Assembly: GCA_015069195.1 (NCBI GenBank)
Contig: SVJA01000006.1
Location: forward strand, 54,432-118,431
Direction: 5' to 3'
DNA: 64,000 nt
Source: Oscillospiraceae bacterium
GTDB taxonomy: Bacteria; Bacillota; Clostridia; UBA1212
Part shown: piece after piece, positions 7,384-18,000 of the stretch
Numbering within the stretch: position 1 is the stretch's first letter
Layout of the letters: the number at the start of each line of letters is the position of its first letter
Made by a program: the position numbers and the translations under genes
Notes under the pieces: model-generated
Told to the model about the DNA's origin: nothing
Seen by the model: only the letters and a program-made list of their open reading frames with translations
Databases searched by the model: none

Positions 7384-9864
7384 ATGAGAAAATCGGTGCG
7401 TTTTTTGTCCGTTGCACTTGTTTTGTGTATTCTGACCGCTTTTTTTGCGCCTTATGTTCAGACGGTGCAGACTGTACAGGGTGCTTCGCTTAAGATAACT
7501 CTTGATCCCGGTCACGGCGGTTCGGACCCGGGTACGGCGGCTGCTTTTGATAACGGCGGTTCACATTACGAGAGTTGGTATAACCTTGAAATTTCGAAGG
7601 CTGCAAAGGAAAGGCTCGAAAAATACGGAGTTACCGTCTATATGACGAGAACCGCGGATACTGCGGTAAGTTTGTCGGACAGGGTTGATATTGCGGTAAA
7701 TAACGGCTCTGATGCTTTGATTTCCATACATAACAACTCTGCAGGAAGCTCTGCATATGGTTCTGTTGCGTGTGTTCCTACCAATAATTACAGACCAGAA
7801 ATGGGTAAGAAGTCTTCTTCGATGGCGGAGGATATTCTTTCAAAACTTGAAAATTCACCGGGTACAAGGAACAGAGGTCTTTTGAAGGAGTCTTACAGTG
7901 GCCTTTATTATCCAGACGGAAGTACGGCGGATTATTACGCTATAAATCGTTATGCAAAACAACGCGGTCTCAGTGCGGCAATGATTATTGAGTGCGTTTT
8001 TTGTACGAACAGCGGCGATGTTGCATTGCTTGAAAAGGAATCGAGCAGAACGCAGATGGGGTATTCTATTGCCGACGGCATTGCGAAATATTATGGTTTA
8101 AAACTTGCCGAAGAAAAACCTGTGGTTCCGAAGTATAAGGCAGAGATAAAGGCGTCAAATGCCGGTGGAAAGGTCGGTTTTAATGACAGTTATACCGTTT
8201 CTAGCCTTTCTGGTCTCGCGGACGGTTCTGTTGTTGCTTTTAATGTCAAGTCTGATTCCGGCTACAAATGTTCTTCAGTAAGTGTAAATGGTAAGAATAT
8301 TACGATTTCGGGAAACGGCACGGGTTTTGCTTCGTATCAGACACCGGTTTCCGGCGGCGATGTTAAAATAAGCGTTTCTTTTGAAAAGATTCTTTATAAA
8401 TTAGGTGTATACAGAGTTACTACGGATTTTTTGAATGTGCGCGAAGCACCGAATGCAAATGACGGTACGAAGATTCTAGGCGCATTTAATACCGGTGATA
8501 GATTTACCGTTACGGAAATTACGAATACCCATTGGGGTAAGGTTGTCTATAACGGACAAATAGGCTACATTTCAATTCATCTTAACTATGCAGAGCATGT
8601 GAGTGACCTTATTATTGAGTCGAATGATATTGTTTTTGACAATGCCGATACCGTTAAGTGGGTTAAAGATTATGTCCCGGGAAGTACTGCGGTCAGCCTA
8701 TACACTGACCAGACGACGGAAGATGTATTGATGAAAGTGGAGAATTCTTCCGATAACAAGCCTTGTGTTGATTTCAGATTTGACAAACTCGGAAGTATGT
8801 ATGCTGATAAGTACAAATACATAATGATTACTGCAAAGACGAGTGACTCCGGAAACGCCAAATTTTATATATACACTGACAGCGCATCTGAAACGGTTGT
8901 AAAGAACGTTAAGTGGACTTCCGACGGACTGTGGCATACATATCTTATTGATCTGTCGGATGTGGGCAACCGAAAAGGTTCGTTTAAAAATATAAAAGTT
9001 GAATATTTTGATTCAAACGGCGCGGGAAATGCTCTTTTTATAAGAAATATAAGATTTTTTACAGACAAACCGACTATTCCGGCAGTATCGTTGGGTAACA
9101 CTGTGATGGATCTTGCAGGAAGTGTAAAAATCAGTTATTCGGGAATGGATAGCTATTTCGGCGCGAATGATAATATATCTCCTTATATTGCCGTGTATTC
9201 TGCAACATCCGATCACCTGGGTGAACCCCTTTTCAAAAAATATCTGACTAATGGAAGCGGAACGATTGATTTTTCTGCGAACTCTACCGATGGCAAAATT
9301 GACGAGGGTAGTTTTAAAGTTCGATTAGGTTATGATGCGAAAGGCTCTGCAAATAAGAGTTTCAATTTACATACTGTACTTTTCCTGAATGAATCTGCAG
9401 TAAAATCATTGACCGTTGAGAAACCTGTGCGACACATAAACGGCCTTTATCGTGTTTATATTCCGAGGAATCCGGATGGGGTAGTATTGCTTCGTGCGAA
9501 TCCGTCAGACTATTCTGTTGCGACCGCTGCAGTGCCAAACGGTGCGAATGTTTTTGTTACAAATGTTTCAGACGATTGGGGACTTGTTTCGTATAACGGT
9601 ATTGACGGCTGGTTAAATATCGTAAAAAATATGAACTTCATATCAGAAACTGATTCTTCGTCTGAAGTGAAAGATTATCCTGCGGGTGATGTAAACCGTG
9701 ATTTTACGGTAAATGTAAATGATATCGTTGAAACCGTGAAGATAAAGATGGGAACATCAGACTTTGATGAAAGAAGGCTTGCCGAATCAGGTCTATGCCT
9801 TTCTGGTGAAACCGTGAGCCGCGTTACGCTTTCAAAGCTGTACAGACTGATCTGCGGTTCGTGA
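7384..9864 (+). CDS. Secreted N-acetylmuramoyl-L-alanine amidase with SH3 and dockerin-like modules
   Basis: Zinc amidase of the Amidase_3 family that cuts the glycan-peptide bond of peptidoglycan, acting outside the cell. An N-terminal signal peptide (residues 1 to about 34) is followed by the catalytic domain with zinc and catalytic residues H44 (DPGHGG), E63, H116 (SIHNN) and E203 (IIECVF). After it come a beta-rich segment, an SH3-like domain (about 343-400), a beta-sandwich module of carbohydrate-binding type (about 415-560; contains DGLWHTYLIDLSD and FIRNIRFF), an unassigned segment, a second SH3-like domain (about 687-744) and a C-terminal dockerin-like region (from about 766: GDVNRDFTVNVNDIV). 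The second dockerin repeat is degenerate. The 826-residue length is large for this enzyme. It has its own promoter, and a terminator follows at 9886. Confidence 0.9.
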   Translation: MRKSVRFLSVALVLCILTAFFAPYVQTVQTVQGASLKITLDPGHGGSDPGTAAAFDNGGSHYESWYNLEISKAAKERLEKYGVTVYMTRTADTAVSLSDRVDIAVNNGSDALISIHNNSAGSSAYGSVACVPTNNYRPEMGKKSSSMAEDILSKLENSPGTRNRGLLKESYSGLYYPDGSTADYYAINRYAKQRGLSAAMIIECVFCTNSGDVALLEKESSRTQMGYSIADGIAKYYGLKLAEEKPVVPKYKAEIKASNAGGKVGFNDSYTVSSLSGLADGSVVAFNVKSDSGYKCSSVSVNGKNITISGNGTGFASYQTPVSGGDVKISVSFEKILYKLGVYRVTTDFLNVREAPNANDGTKILGAFNTGDRFTVTEITNTHWGKVVYNGQIGYISIHLNYAEHVSDLIIESNDIVFDNADTVKWVKDYVPGSTAVSLYTDQTTEDVLMKVENSSDNKPCVDFRFDKLGSMYADKYKYIMITAKTSDSGNAKFYIYTDSASETVVKNVKWTSDGLWHTYLIDLSDVGNRKGSFKNIKVEYFDSNGAGNALFIRNIRFFTDKPTIPAVSLGNTVMDLAGSVKISYSGMDSYFGANDNISPYIAVYSATSDHLGEPLFKKYLTNGSGTIDFSANSTDGKIDEGSFKVRLGYDAKGSANKSFNLHTVLFLNESAVKSLTVEKPVRHINGLYRVYIPRNPDGVVLLRANPSDYSVATAAVPNGANVFVTNVSDDWGLVSYNGIDGWLNIVKNMNFISETDSSSEVKDYPAGDVNRDFTVNVNDIVETVKIKMGTSDFDERRLAESGLCLSGETVSRVTLSKLYRLICGS

Positions 9865-9885
9865 GTATAAAAATTCAATATTTTG

Positions 9886-9938
9886 ACATCCTATCCTGGT
9901 GAGGTGATATTTTGCTTTCTTGGATAGGATGTTTTTTT
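9886..9938 (+). terminator. Intrinsic terminator spanning the start codon of the next gene
   Basis: ACATCCTATCC (9886-9896) pairs perfectly with GGATAGGATGT (9922-9932) and is followed by seven T (9932-9938). The 25-base loop contains the GAGGTG ribosome-binding site and TTG start of the CmpB-like gene; the T-run lies inside its first codons. It would end the amidase transcript and could also make expression of the next gene conditional. Confidence 0.75.
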
Positions 9939-10454
9939 ATATACAGTTTCTTCGGCTGTATATTGGAAACCGTGTTTTGCTTTGTTTTCAGTTTTAAGCT
10001 CGAATCAAGAAAATGTCTGCTTTTTTCTGCGATGTGTCCCGTTTACGGTCTGGGCGGCGTGGCTGTTTGTGCGTTGTCAGCTCCGTTTAAGGAAAGTAAG
10101 CTTGTGACATTTCTGATTGGAATGATTGCGGCGACATTGGTTGAATATATAACCGATATGTTTTACAAGGATGTTCTCGGTGTTTCGTTTTGGGACTATT
10201 CAAAAAGACCGTTCAATATAAACGGAAGAGTGTGGCTTATTTACTCAATCATATGGGGGATTTTGTCACTTTTTATTGTCTATCGTATTCATCCGTATGT
10301 CTGGAATTTTGCAACAAAAATTCCGACCTCAATGATGGCTTCGGTCGGAATCTTCTTTCTTTTGGATACTGTTCTGAGCAGTATACTTATGTATACCCTC
10401 AAAACCAAAGATGCAGTGAATCTTTGGTGGCTGTATCAAAGATTTGTTTCGTAG
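9912..10454 (+). CDS. CmpB-like putative ABC-transporter permease (integral membrane protein)
   Basis: A 180-residue protein with five or six hydrophobic segments and the hallmarks of the Firmicutes family annotated as putative ABC transporter permease (CmpB/DUF1113): FFIYSFFGCILE at the N-terminus, CPVYGLGG, then WDYSKRPFNINGRVWL. No ATPase partner lies nearby and the family's function is unknown. The TTG start at 9912 is required because the conserved family start falls only about eight residues later and no other start codon precedes it; GAGGTG stands seven bases upstream. The start region lies within a terminator hairpin. The 3' end overlaps the convergent leuA gene by 19 bases. Confidence 0.8.
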   Translation: MLSWIGCFFIYSFFGCILETVFCFVFSFKLESRKCLLFSAMCPVYGLGGVAVCALSAPFKESKLVTFLIGMIAATLVEYITDMFYKDVLGVSFWDYSKRPFNINGRVWLIYSIIWGILSLFIVYRIHPYVWNFATKIPTSMMASVGIFFLLDTVLSSILMYTLKTKDAVNLWWLYQRFVS

Positions 10455-11953
10455 AAAATGTTATTAATCGCGTTAAGATAAGCGTAAATACTTGCCTCAA
10501 AAATGTTTATATTTACACCGTATCCTTTGTATATTTTGTCGTTGTGTTTTATTTTTACACTTACGGCTCCTTGTGCGTCAGCGCCGCCGGTTACGGACTC
10601 GATTCTGTAATCAATCAAAGTGATATCCATTTTGAGAGCGTCATTAACAGCATTAAACGCTGCATCAATAGGACCTCCGCCTGTTGCAAAACCGTCAACA
10701 CAGTCTTTCCCTTTGTGCATAAGTCTTATATTGCAGGTATTGCTGAGAACATTTCCGGAATTTATGACATACTTGTCCAAAGAGTAAAGCTCCGGTACAT
10801 TCGAAACTGTTCCTCTTATGAGAGCCTCAATATCTTTGTCATTAACGGTATGCTTTACATCGGTCAAAGATTTAAAAGCCGTAAACATCGCATCAATTTG
10901 CTCTTTTGTAAGCGTGAGGTAGCCCATGTTTATGAGTTTTTCCTCAAATGCGTGCCTGCCTGAATGTTTTCCGAGTATCATTTTATTCTCTTTAAGACCG
11001 ATAGACTCGGGGGTAATGATTTCGTATGTCTGTCTGTTCTGCATAACACCGTGTTGGTGAATACCCGATTCGTGGGCAAACATATTTGCTCCTACGATAG
11101 GTTTGTTCGGCGGAATCGGAACACCTGTAATCATAGCAAGTCGTTTGCTTACCGTACTGATTCTTGTTGTGTCGATTTTCGTACAAGCGTCATAGATATC
11201 TTTCCTTGTGTAAAGATTCATAACAATCTCTTCGATAGCAGCGTTTCCTGCACGTTCACCGATGCCGTTTATCGTACCTTCAACGCGGTCAGCTCCTGCT
11301 GAAATTGCGGCAAGTGAGTTTGCAACGGCAAGTCCGAGGTCGTTGTGGCAATGTACGGAAATATCAAACGGACTGTTTGATACAAGAGTTTCTTTCATAT
11401 ACTTTACAAGTGACGACATCTCCTGAGGAGTAGTGTAGCCGACTGTATCTGCCATATTGATAACAGTAGCACCGTTATCAAGTGCTGTCTGAAATACAGT
11501 TCTCAAAAATACTCTGTCGCTTCTTGTTGCATCTTCTGCAGAAAATTGTACGCTTCCGCAAAGATTACGTGCGTGTTTTACGGACTCTGCAACCCGCTCC
11601 AAAACTTCTTCTTGTGTCATTTTCAGTTTGTACTGTAAATGAATATCTGAAGTTGCGATAAATATGTGTAAATGGGGATTTTTTGCTTCTTTTACAGCAT
11701 TCCACGAGTAGTCTATATCTTTTATGACCGCGCGCGAAAGTGAGGCTACGGAAGAATCTTTTATTTCTTCTGAGATCGCCTTTATGCTTGCAAAATCTCC
11801 GGGTGAGGATACTGCAAAGCCTGCTTCTATAACATCTATGCCGAGCAATTCAAGCTGTCTTGCGATAGAAATTTTTTCTTTGAGATTCATACTGTAGCCG
11901 GGAGCCTGTTCACCGTCTCTGAGTGTGGAATCGAATATCTTTATAGTACGCAT
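10436..11953 (-). CDS. leuA: 2-isopropylmalate synthase
   Basis: First committed enzyme of leucine synthesis; condenses acetyl-CoA with 2-oxoisovalerate. The 505-residue product starts [19 protein letters not shown], the family's metal- and substrate-binding signature. The second signature [17 protein letters not shown], the acidic [14 protein letters not shown] and the loop [10 protein letters not shown] fit type 1 bacterial LeuA, and the last 130 or so residues form the leucine-sensing LeuA dimer domain. The start at 11953 is set by the GAGAGG upstream; an in-frame upstream extension to 12034 would run across its own promoter and is rejected. It stands alone: no leuCDB is nearby. Homocitrate or citramalate synthase is possible, but the C-terminal domain and overall match favour LeuA. 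Confidence 0.9.
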   Translation of the reverse strand: MRTIKIFDSTLRDGEQAPGYSMNLKEKISIARQLELLGIDVIEAGFAVSSPGDFASIKAISEEIKDSSVASLSRAVIKDIDYSWNAVKEAKNPHLHIFIATSDIHLQYKLKMTQEEVLERVAESVKHARNLCGSVQFSAEDATRSDRVFLRTVFQTALDNGATVINMADTVGYTTPQEMSSLVKYMKETLVSNSPFDISVHCHNDLGLAVANSLAAISAGADRVEGTINGIGERAGNAAIEEIVMNLYTRKDIYDACTKIDTTRISTVSKRLAMITGVPIPPNKPIVGANMFAHESGIHQHGVMQNRQTYEIITPESIGLKENKMILGKHSGRHAFEEKLINMGYLTLTKEQIDAMFTAFKSLTDVKHTVNDKDIEALIRGTVSNVPELYSLDKYVINSGNVLSNTCNIRLMHKGKDCVDGFATGGGPIDAAFNAVNDALKMDITLIDYRIESVTGGADAQGAVSVKIKHNDKIYKGYGVNINIFEASIYAYLNAINNIFYETNL

Positions 11954-11991
11954 ATAAACCTCTCGGTAAGTAATTTTTTGTTTACATTTAT

Positions 11992-12020
11992 ATTTTAACA
12001 AAATGCGTTTCCTATGTAAA
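11992..12020 (-). promoter_or_regulatory. Sigma-A promoter of leuA
   Basis: On the minus strand TTTACA (12020-12015), 17-base spacer, TAAAAT (11997-11992). The leader is about 30 bases, so there is no room for a T-box or leucine attenuator. Confidence 0.65.
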
Positions 12021-12059
12021 GTGCATAAACGCATAACGCTTTTTGCGATGATTTTGTAA

Positions 12060-12088
12060 TTGACTTTATTTGGTATGTGTATTATTAT
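12060..12088 (+). promoter_or_regulatory. Sigma-A promoter of the anchored surface protein
   Basis: TTGACT (12060-12065), 17-base spacer, TATTAT (12083-12088). Divergent to the leuA promoter, about 40 bases away. Confidence 0.65.
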
Positions 12089-12148
12089 TCATTTATATAT
12101 AATCTAGGTGCCGGGGATACCGGTTATTACAAGGAGGGTTACATAATT

Positions 12149-13861
12149 ATGAAGAAATTTTTAGTACTCGTTCTTACAGTTGCAGTACTTGCTTCTTCTT
12201 TTGTTTTGCCGTCTATGGCAGCGACAGAGCCTAAAGATATCGGTGGCTTTGATTTTTATTCTATTACTTTCCATTATAGCGAGCCTACCGTTGTAGGTTA
12301 CAAGATTGAGAAAGTAGAAGAAGAGGTTAACGGAAAAAAGAAAAAAGTTGATAAATATGTTTTTGCAGATGCTGTTGATTCTTATACAGTATATGTAAAG
12401 GAAACCAAAGAAAACCAGGTTTTGAGTCAGCAGTCTGAGTCTGTTATAAAAACTGCTAATAATGCTGTTACCAACTTCTTTGCTGTAGAGGCTTCTGATA
12501 TGGGTATCGGTGCAAATGAGCTTATGTACTCAAAGTATCCTACAGCAGGCGCATATGTTACACAGATTCAGGACAAAACAGCTATAATGCTCAAGGATTC
12601 TTCAAACATCGCAGGTCTCGGTGATTTCTACGATCAGACAGGTAAAGTAAATCCCAACCTCGTAGTAGAGAACGGATATTTTATTGATGCCGTTACAGGT
12701 AATAAGATTGACGACAATGGCTTTGTTATCGATGCCAACAACCTCTGGCATGAGGAGTCCGGTATCAGAGTAGAAGCTTTCATCGAGGACGCAGAGGGCA
12801 AATTGGTATGGATTCCTTACGAAAAGCGCTCAGTTGATGGCAAGGCTCTTGAAAACAGCAAAGTAAACGGCGAGTACCTTGTAGAAAAAGGTGTGCTTCC
12901 CGCATTCCCTGAGTTTGATGCTAATGTTGACTATAATGAGGACGGTAATGCCGGTACTACAAAATCTAAGTCTGCTGACAAAAAAGCATGGCAGGCTAAA
13001 AAGGATAGCTATGAGTCTGCTTTTGTTCAGCTTTACCGTATAAAGACTGATACAGACGGTAACGGCAAGTATTCAAAAGCTGAGCTTGCTGCTGCAGATG
13101 ATCTTACAAAGACATTTACACAGGATGATATCGAGGTATTTGTAAATGCTATGGGCGTTTCTTCTTTCAACCGTGGTACTCCTGTAGCAGGTGTTGCTAA
13201 GACAAAGTCAACAATTAAATCTATCACTATTGAGATTGATGCTCTCGGTACACAGCTTTACAGCGACGTTGCTCAGGATCCCCAGCAGAAGAACACAATA
13301 GTTCTTTCTACGGGTAGCGTACTTGAAAATGTTAAATTTGCAGAGGATGTTGTTGCTAAGGATTCTACAAAGTATAACAATGTAGGTACTGTTGTTGGTA
13401 CAGCTAAGGCTGTCACAACAAAGACTGCTATGGATCTCAAGAAAGATGCCGCAATTACTGCAAAGAGTGTTAATGTAGAAGCTACTGCTGATACATTGGC
13501 TGCTATAAAGAATGGTGTAGAGCTTTACTTCAATTTCTTTGTTGAGACATTGCAGCCTACAGACGGAGTAAATATTGCAGATACATACAAGGATGCTCTT
13601 GCTCCTGTTACTGTTTACAAACTTGAAGAGAGCGATATTCCTTCAATTGAAGTTGCCGAAGAAGATGATGGCGGACTTGGTCTCGGTCTCATTATAGGTA
13701 TTGTTGCCGGTGCAGTTGTTCTTATTGCAGTTGTGGTTATCATCATCGTGGTTGTTTCTAAGAAAAAGAAAAAAGCAGCTCCCGTAGCAGAGGAAACTCC
13801 TGCTGAAGAGATTCCTGCAGAAGAAACTGCTGAAGTTGCCGAAGAAACAACAGAAGAATGA
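12149..13861 (+). CDS. Membrane-anchored surface protein of unknown function
   Basis: No family recognised. The 570-residue product has a clear signal peptide (MKKFLVLVLTVAVL...SMA, about 24 residues), a long extracellular region, a glycine-rich hinge, one strongly hydrophobic membrane segment near residues 508-533, a KKKKK stop-transfer run and a short acidic cytoplasmic tail built of repeated PAEE/EETAE motifs. Around residue 299 the loop DTDGNGKYSKAE follows the EF-hand/dockerin calcium-loop pattern (D1, D3, N5, E12), so calcium binding is possible. The ATG at 12149 follows AAGGAGGGT; an in-frame upstream extension would run through the promoter. It is monocistronic, between its own promoter and terminator. 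Confidence 0.85.
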   Translation: MKKFLVLVLTVAVLASSFVLPSMAATEPKDIGGFDFYSITFHYSEPTVVGYKIEKVEEEVNGKKKKVDKYVFADAVDSYTVYVKETKENQVLSQQSESVIKTANNAVTNFFAVEASDMGIGANELMYSKYPTAGAYVTQIQDKTAIMLKDSSNIAGLGDFYDQTGKVNPNLVVENGYFIDAVTGNKIDDNGFVIDANNLWHEESGIRVEAFIEDAEGKLVWIPYEKRSVDGKALENSKVNGEYLVEKGVLPAFPEFDANVDYNEDGNAGTTKSKSADKKAWQAKKDSYESAFVQLYRIKTDTDGNGKYSKAELAAADDLTKTFTQDDIEVFVNAMGVSSFNRGTPVAGVAKTKSTIKSITIEIDALGTQLYSDVAQDPQQKNTIVLSTGSVLENVKFAEDVVAKDSTKYNNVGTVVGTAKAVTTKTAMDLKKDAAITAKSVNVEATADTLAAIKNGVELYFNFFVETLQPTDGVNIADTYKDALAPVTVYKLEESDIPSIEVAEEDDGGLGLGLIIGIVAGAVVLIAVVVIIIVVVSKKKKKAAPVAEETPAEEIPAEETAEVAEETTEE

Positions 13862-13903
13862 TAAAATCGGTTGTCTTATAACTGTTTTATTGCTATAATG
13901 AAG

Positions 13904-13936
13904 GGCAGTATGGATATATATCCGTGCTGCCTTTTT
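13904..13936 (+). terminator. Rho-independent terminator
   Basis: GGCAG..GGATAT pairs with ATATCC..CTGCC, then TTTTT. Ends the transcript of the anchored surface protein. Confidence 0.85.
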
Positions 13937-13982
13937 CTTATGTTAAGATACGTATTTTTATATATTCCGGGAGGTCATATTT

Positions 13983-14987
13983 ATGGCAGATACAAAACAG
14001 AATAAAAGAATTTTCAGCGGTATTCAGCCGTCGGGAAATCTGACATTGGGTAACTACTTGGGAGCACTTAAAAATTTTCCGCTTTTGCAGAATGATTATG
14101 AGTGTTATTACTGCGTGGTTGACCTTCATACATTGACGGTAAGACAGGATCCTGAGGCACTCAGAGAGCGTTCGTATTCACTCATAGCATTGTATCTTGC
14201 CGCAGGTCTTGATCCTGAGAAAAATGTATTATTTTTGCAGTCACACGTGCCGCAGCATGCAGAACTCTCGTGGATTTTAGGTTGCTACACATATATGGGT
14301 GAGCTTAACCGTATGACTCAGTTTAAGGATAAGAGTAGCCGTCATGCAGATAATATAAACGGCGGTCTCTATACATATCCGGTTCTTATGGCGGCCGATA
14401 TACTTTTGTATCAGACCGACGCTGTGCCGATAGGTCAGGATCAAAAGCAGCACCTTGAGCTTGCAAGAAACATTGCAGAGCGTTTCAATAAGATTTACGG
14501 TGACACTTTTGTTGTTCCGGAGCCTTTTATTCCGAAGACAGGTGCGCGTGTTATGAGCCTTCAGGACCCGACAAAGAAGATGTCAAAGTCTGATGATAAT
14601 GCAAATAACTTCGTTCTTATCACAGAGGACGAGGCTTCCATTATGAAGAAGTTTAAAAGAGCTGTTACCGATTCAGGTTCTGAGATTATCTTTGATGAGG
14701 AAAATAAACCGGGTATCAGTAATCTTATAAATATCTATGCTTCTATAAAGGGTATAAGCCGTGAGGACGTCGAAAAAGAATTTGCGGCAGCACGTTACGG
14801 CGATTTTAAAATGGCAGTAGGTACTGCTGTTTGTGAAACGCTTGCTCCGATAAAGGCTCGTTACGAAGAACTTATGAAAGACAAGCAATATCTTGAGTCG
14901 ATTCTTCGTAAAAACGGTGAGAAAGCAAGAACAGTGGCTGGGGAGACACTAAAGGATGTATATCGAAAGGTCGGATTTATTGTCTGA
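13983..14987 (+). CDS. trpS: Tryptophan--tRNA ligase
   Basis: Class Ic synthetase that charges tRNA-Trp; 334 residues, standard length. It shows the HIGH-equivalent motif SGNLTLGNYLGAL (about residues 17-29), GQDQKQHLELARNIA, and KMSKS at residues 199-203 (KKMSKSDDN). The ATG at 13983 follows GGGAGG. It is the first gene of a close-packed run with a lipoprotein (31 bases downstream), topB and a glycosidase, an unusual set of partners for a synthetase. Confidence 0.97.
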   Translation: MADTKQNKRIFSGIQPSGNLTLGNYLGALKNFPLLQNDYECYYCVVDLHTLTVRQDPEALRERSYSLIALYLAAGLDPEKNVLFLQSHVPQHAELSWILGCYTYMGELNRMTQFKDKSSRHADNINGGLYTYPVLMAADILLYQTDAVPIGQDQKQHLELARNIAERFNKIYGDTFVVPEPFIPKTGARVMSLQDPTKKMSKSDDNANNFVLITEDEASIMKKFKRAVTDSGSEIIFDEENKPGISNLINIYASIKGISREDVEKEFAAARYGDFKMAVGTAVCETLAPIKARYEELMKDKQYLESILRKNGEKARTVAGETLKDVYRKVGFIV

Positions 14988-15018
14988 TTATCAATAATTT
15001 GATTGGGAGGATTTATTG

Positions 15019-18000
15019 ATGTCGAAAATTTCTGTGGTGAAAAGATTTGTTGCGGCTGTGTTGACTGCGGCTGTATGTGTGTCGTTGTTTGGTTGCAAAG
15101 GTCCTAAGCAGAATATTGAAACTATAAAACCTACCGGAAGTCCGTCGTATGATACCGAGGAGACTGTATCACCTTCCGCAACCGACAAAATTGTGTGGGA
15201 TGATGAGTGGATATCAGAAAGCACTCCCGGTAAAACAACTCCTGTTCCTGAGGATTTTATCGACGGTACGGTGATGAATTCCGATATGGCAGATACCGTT
15301 AAATATTCAAACACCGTTGCAAACAAAATTCAGGCTGCGTATACTGACGGAACCAGATTCGCTTACGGTGTGACAAATCAAAATATCGGTCTTACCGAAA
15401 AACTGTATGCAGGAGAGTCTTTCGGCACAACTATTGCAAACAAATCCGGTGCGACGTACTTTAATGATTCTCTCGAAGTATACGCCATTGACAATAACGA
15501 TGCCGAGTACGGTGTTTTCTTCGGGAATTCAGATCCGAAGATAAATACAACAAAATTAGGATACTATTATTATGACGTCAATGTTCGTAATCTTAATATG
15601 AGTTATACGGACAGCGTTGGTTATCCTAAAATCCCTTCTGTTGACTTAAACCCTTCGCTTTGGCGTACAAATGATATGTCTGCTCCGTATACCGATTCAA
15701 ACGGATATCTTGCGACAAAAGTTACAAATGACCATGATCCGTATTTTTATATAAAAGGCCTTGATATTGACGGTAAAGTCGTAAATGCAGTAGAGATTAC
15801 CGTAAAGACAGATGCTCCTTCTCATCATTGCGCTTTGTACTTTTATACAGTTGATAAAGGCGGTTTCAATGCCGATCAGATGTCATCGTTCAAGTTAAAA
15901 ACAGACGGTAAATTCCACACTTATTTAGTTGCTGTAGACAATTATGAAAAAAATATTGCAGGTATAAGATTTGATATAGGTACTGCGGCTGGTCAGAACA
16001 TCACCGTAAAAAATATCAGATTCGCTCATGTGAAGTATCCGGAAACACCGATTGCCGCCGAAAAAACTTTTCACTCATATCCCGATAAAATGCATTTTGA
16101 GGCGTCCGTTCTTGCAACTTCAGAATCCTCTCCGGTTACAGATATAAAAGAGTACGGATACAAAGTTACTTTCAAAAAATCTGAAATAAAGTCAATGACT
16201 CTCGGCATTGACGGAAAAAGTGTTTCTCCGTCGATGCTCAAAGTGTACCAAAATCCTGAATATATTGGTTTTAATACGAAAAATGCAGGAGTCGTAGGAT
16301 TTATAATGCCAAATGATTCTGTATCTTACGGTTTGAAAATTTCCGAAACTGATACGGAATATACTGTTTATATGTTCAATCGCATCAATAAAATCATAAA
16401 ATTCGGAAATCCTGTATCACTCAGCAGCAGAATCTATACTGATACAACTCATTCATTTGACGGACTTGTTAAAGTCGCAAAACAGGAACGTAATCCTTTT
16501 ACGCACATAACTGTTAAAAGTTCTCAGAAAGGTGCTTTTAATGGATATGACTATGCAAAAGGTGCTTATGTATTTACCATAAACGGAACTGATTTTAGTT
16601 CTGCATACAGACCAAGCGGTAAGAATAAGTATTACACATCCGACATTTCCGTGACGGCAAGTGATGACAGAGTTGTGTACGTTTCAATGGAGACTGGTTA
16701 TGGTGGTCTTGAAGGTGCTGCTGTTACGACAAAAGACGGTGTTTCACTTCCGATACCGATAGAGGTTTGTAAGAATTTCAAAGGCGAGATAGAGGAGCCG
16801 ATTTACGATCCGGAGGATGATTCTTATGGATATTCGATAATGCCTCTCAAAACTACAAAAAATAAGAAATATGAGTTTAAACTTTATCATTTATACCAAA
16901 ACTGGGGCAAGTATCCGATAAAGCAGATATCTTCAATAGGATTTCATGTTTCTTACTATCACTTGTCAACCGGCGTAACGGAGTCAAACTGCATAGCACC
17001 TTATTACGTGTACGGAAAAGACGGCTGGACGCTTCCTGATTTTAGAGGAGCAAGCGGAGAGATGTGGTCGAGTCAACCGCAGTTTAATTCAGTCGGCAGA
17101 TTGTATTTTACGAAACACAAAGATAAAGACGGTAATTTTGTGCTAAGTGAGTATACCGGTTCAGTGATACATTCATCAGGTAATACTTATGCTGATATGA
17201 ATTACTCATATATTGCCGATGACGGTGCATATGCATATGATCTGAGACATTTTGAACTTCCTCAGACTGACGAAAACAGAACAATGTATGAGGTTTCACT
17301 TGAGTTTTTGAATGATACATCGTTTGATGATGTTAAAAATGATTTGTCGCTGTTTTCTTTTGACGGAAGATCCGTAATATTTGATAAAGCAAGTTTTCTC
17401 AATCAAAATAATAAAAAACAAGTTATAACAAATAAAAACCGCGGTACGTATTCCGATATATATGTTTTAGGAAAAGAAAATCCGTATTTTTCTTACTATG
17501 ATTTCGAGTATAACGGAAGTGACACAACAAGTGGTATGAATTTCGGACTTGTTGTCTGTGATTCATCGGTGACGGTTGGCGGAAAGTCATGGAATGGTAA
17601 TTTTGTTTTCAAAAACGAATTTGACGGCAAGCTTAATATCGGATCACTTTCTTTTAATATGGGCAAAACGACATTTAAGAAGGGCGATAAGATTTCATTG
17701 ACTCTTATACTGCTTCCGTACGGTCTGCCGAATGCAAAGAATTCGAATAATGTTGACTACGTGATAGAAGATTCAGTAAAAAGTCCGTTCCGCATTACTG
17801 CCGAAAAAGGTACGGTGATTACAGATGCATTTTTACCGAGTGTAAAGTGTGTAAATAACGAAACTATTATTACTGTAAAAGGCGGAAGAAACAATCAGGT
17901 TATAAAGACTACAGGATATACAAAACTCGGTATTCCGAAGATATATGAAAAGATAAACGGAAAGTGGCAGGAATACGATTACCACGTAAAAGGTAATTAT

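Noticed and set aside
10190..11302. Long plus-strand frames opposite leuA (257 and 112 residues)
   Set aside because: Shadow frames of leuA, which has clear catalytic motifs and its own promoter; no ribosome-binding sites.
12077..12148. Upstream in-frame extension of the anchored surface protein
   Set aside because: It would begin within the -10 region of the promoter and would put 24 residues before a clear signal peptide that has its own ribosome-binding site.
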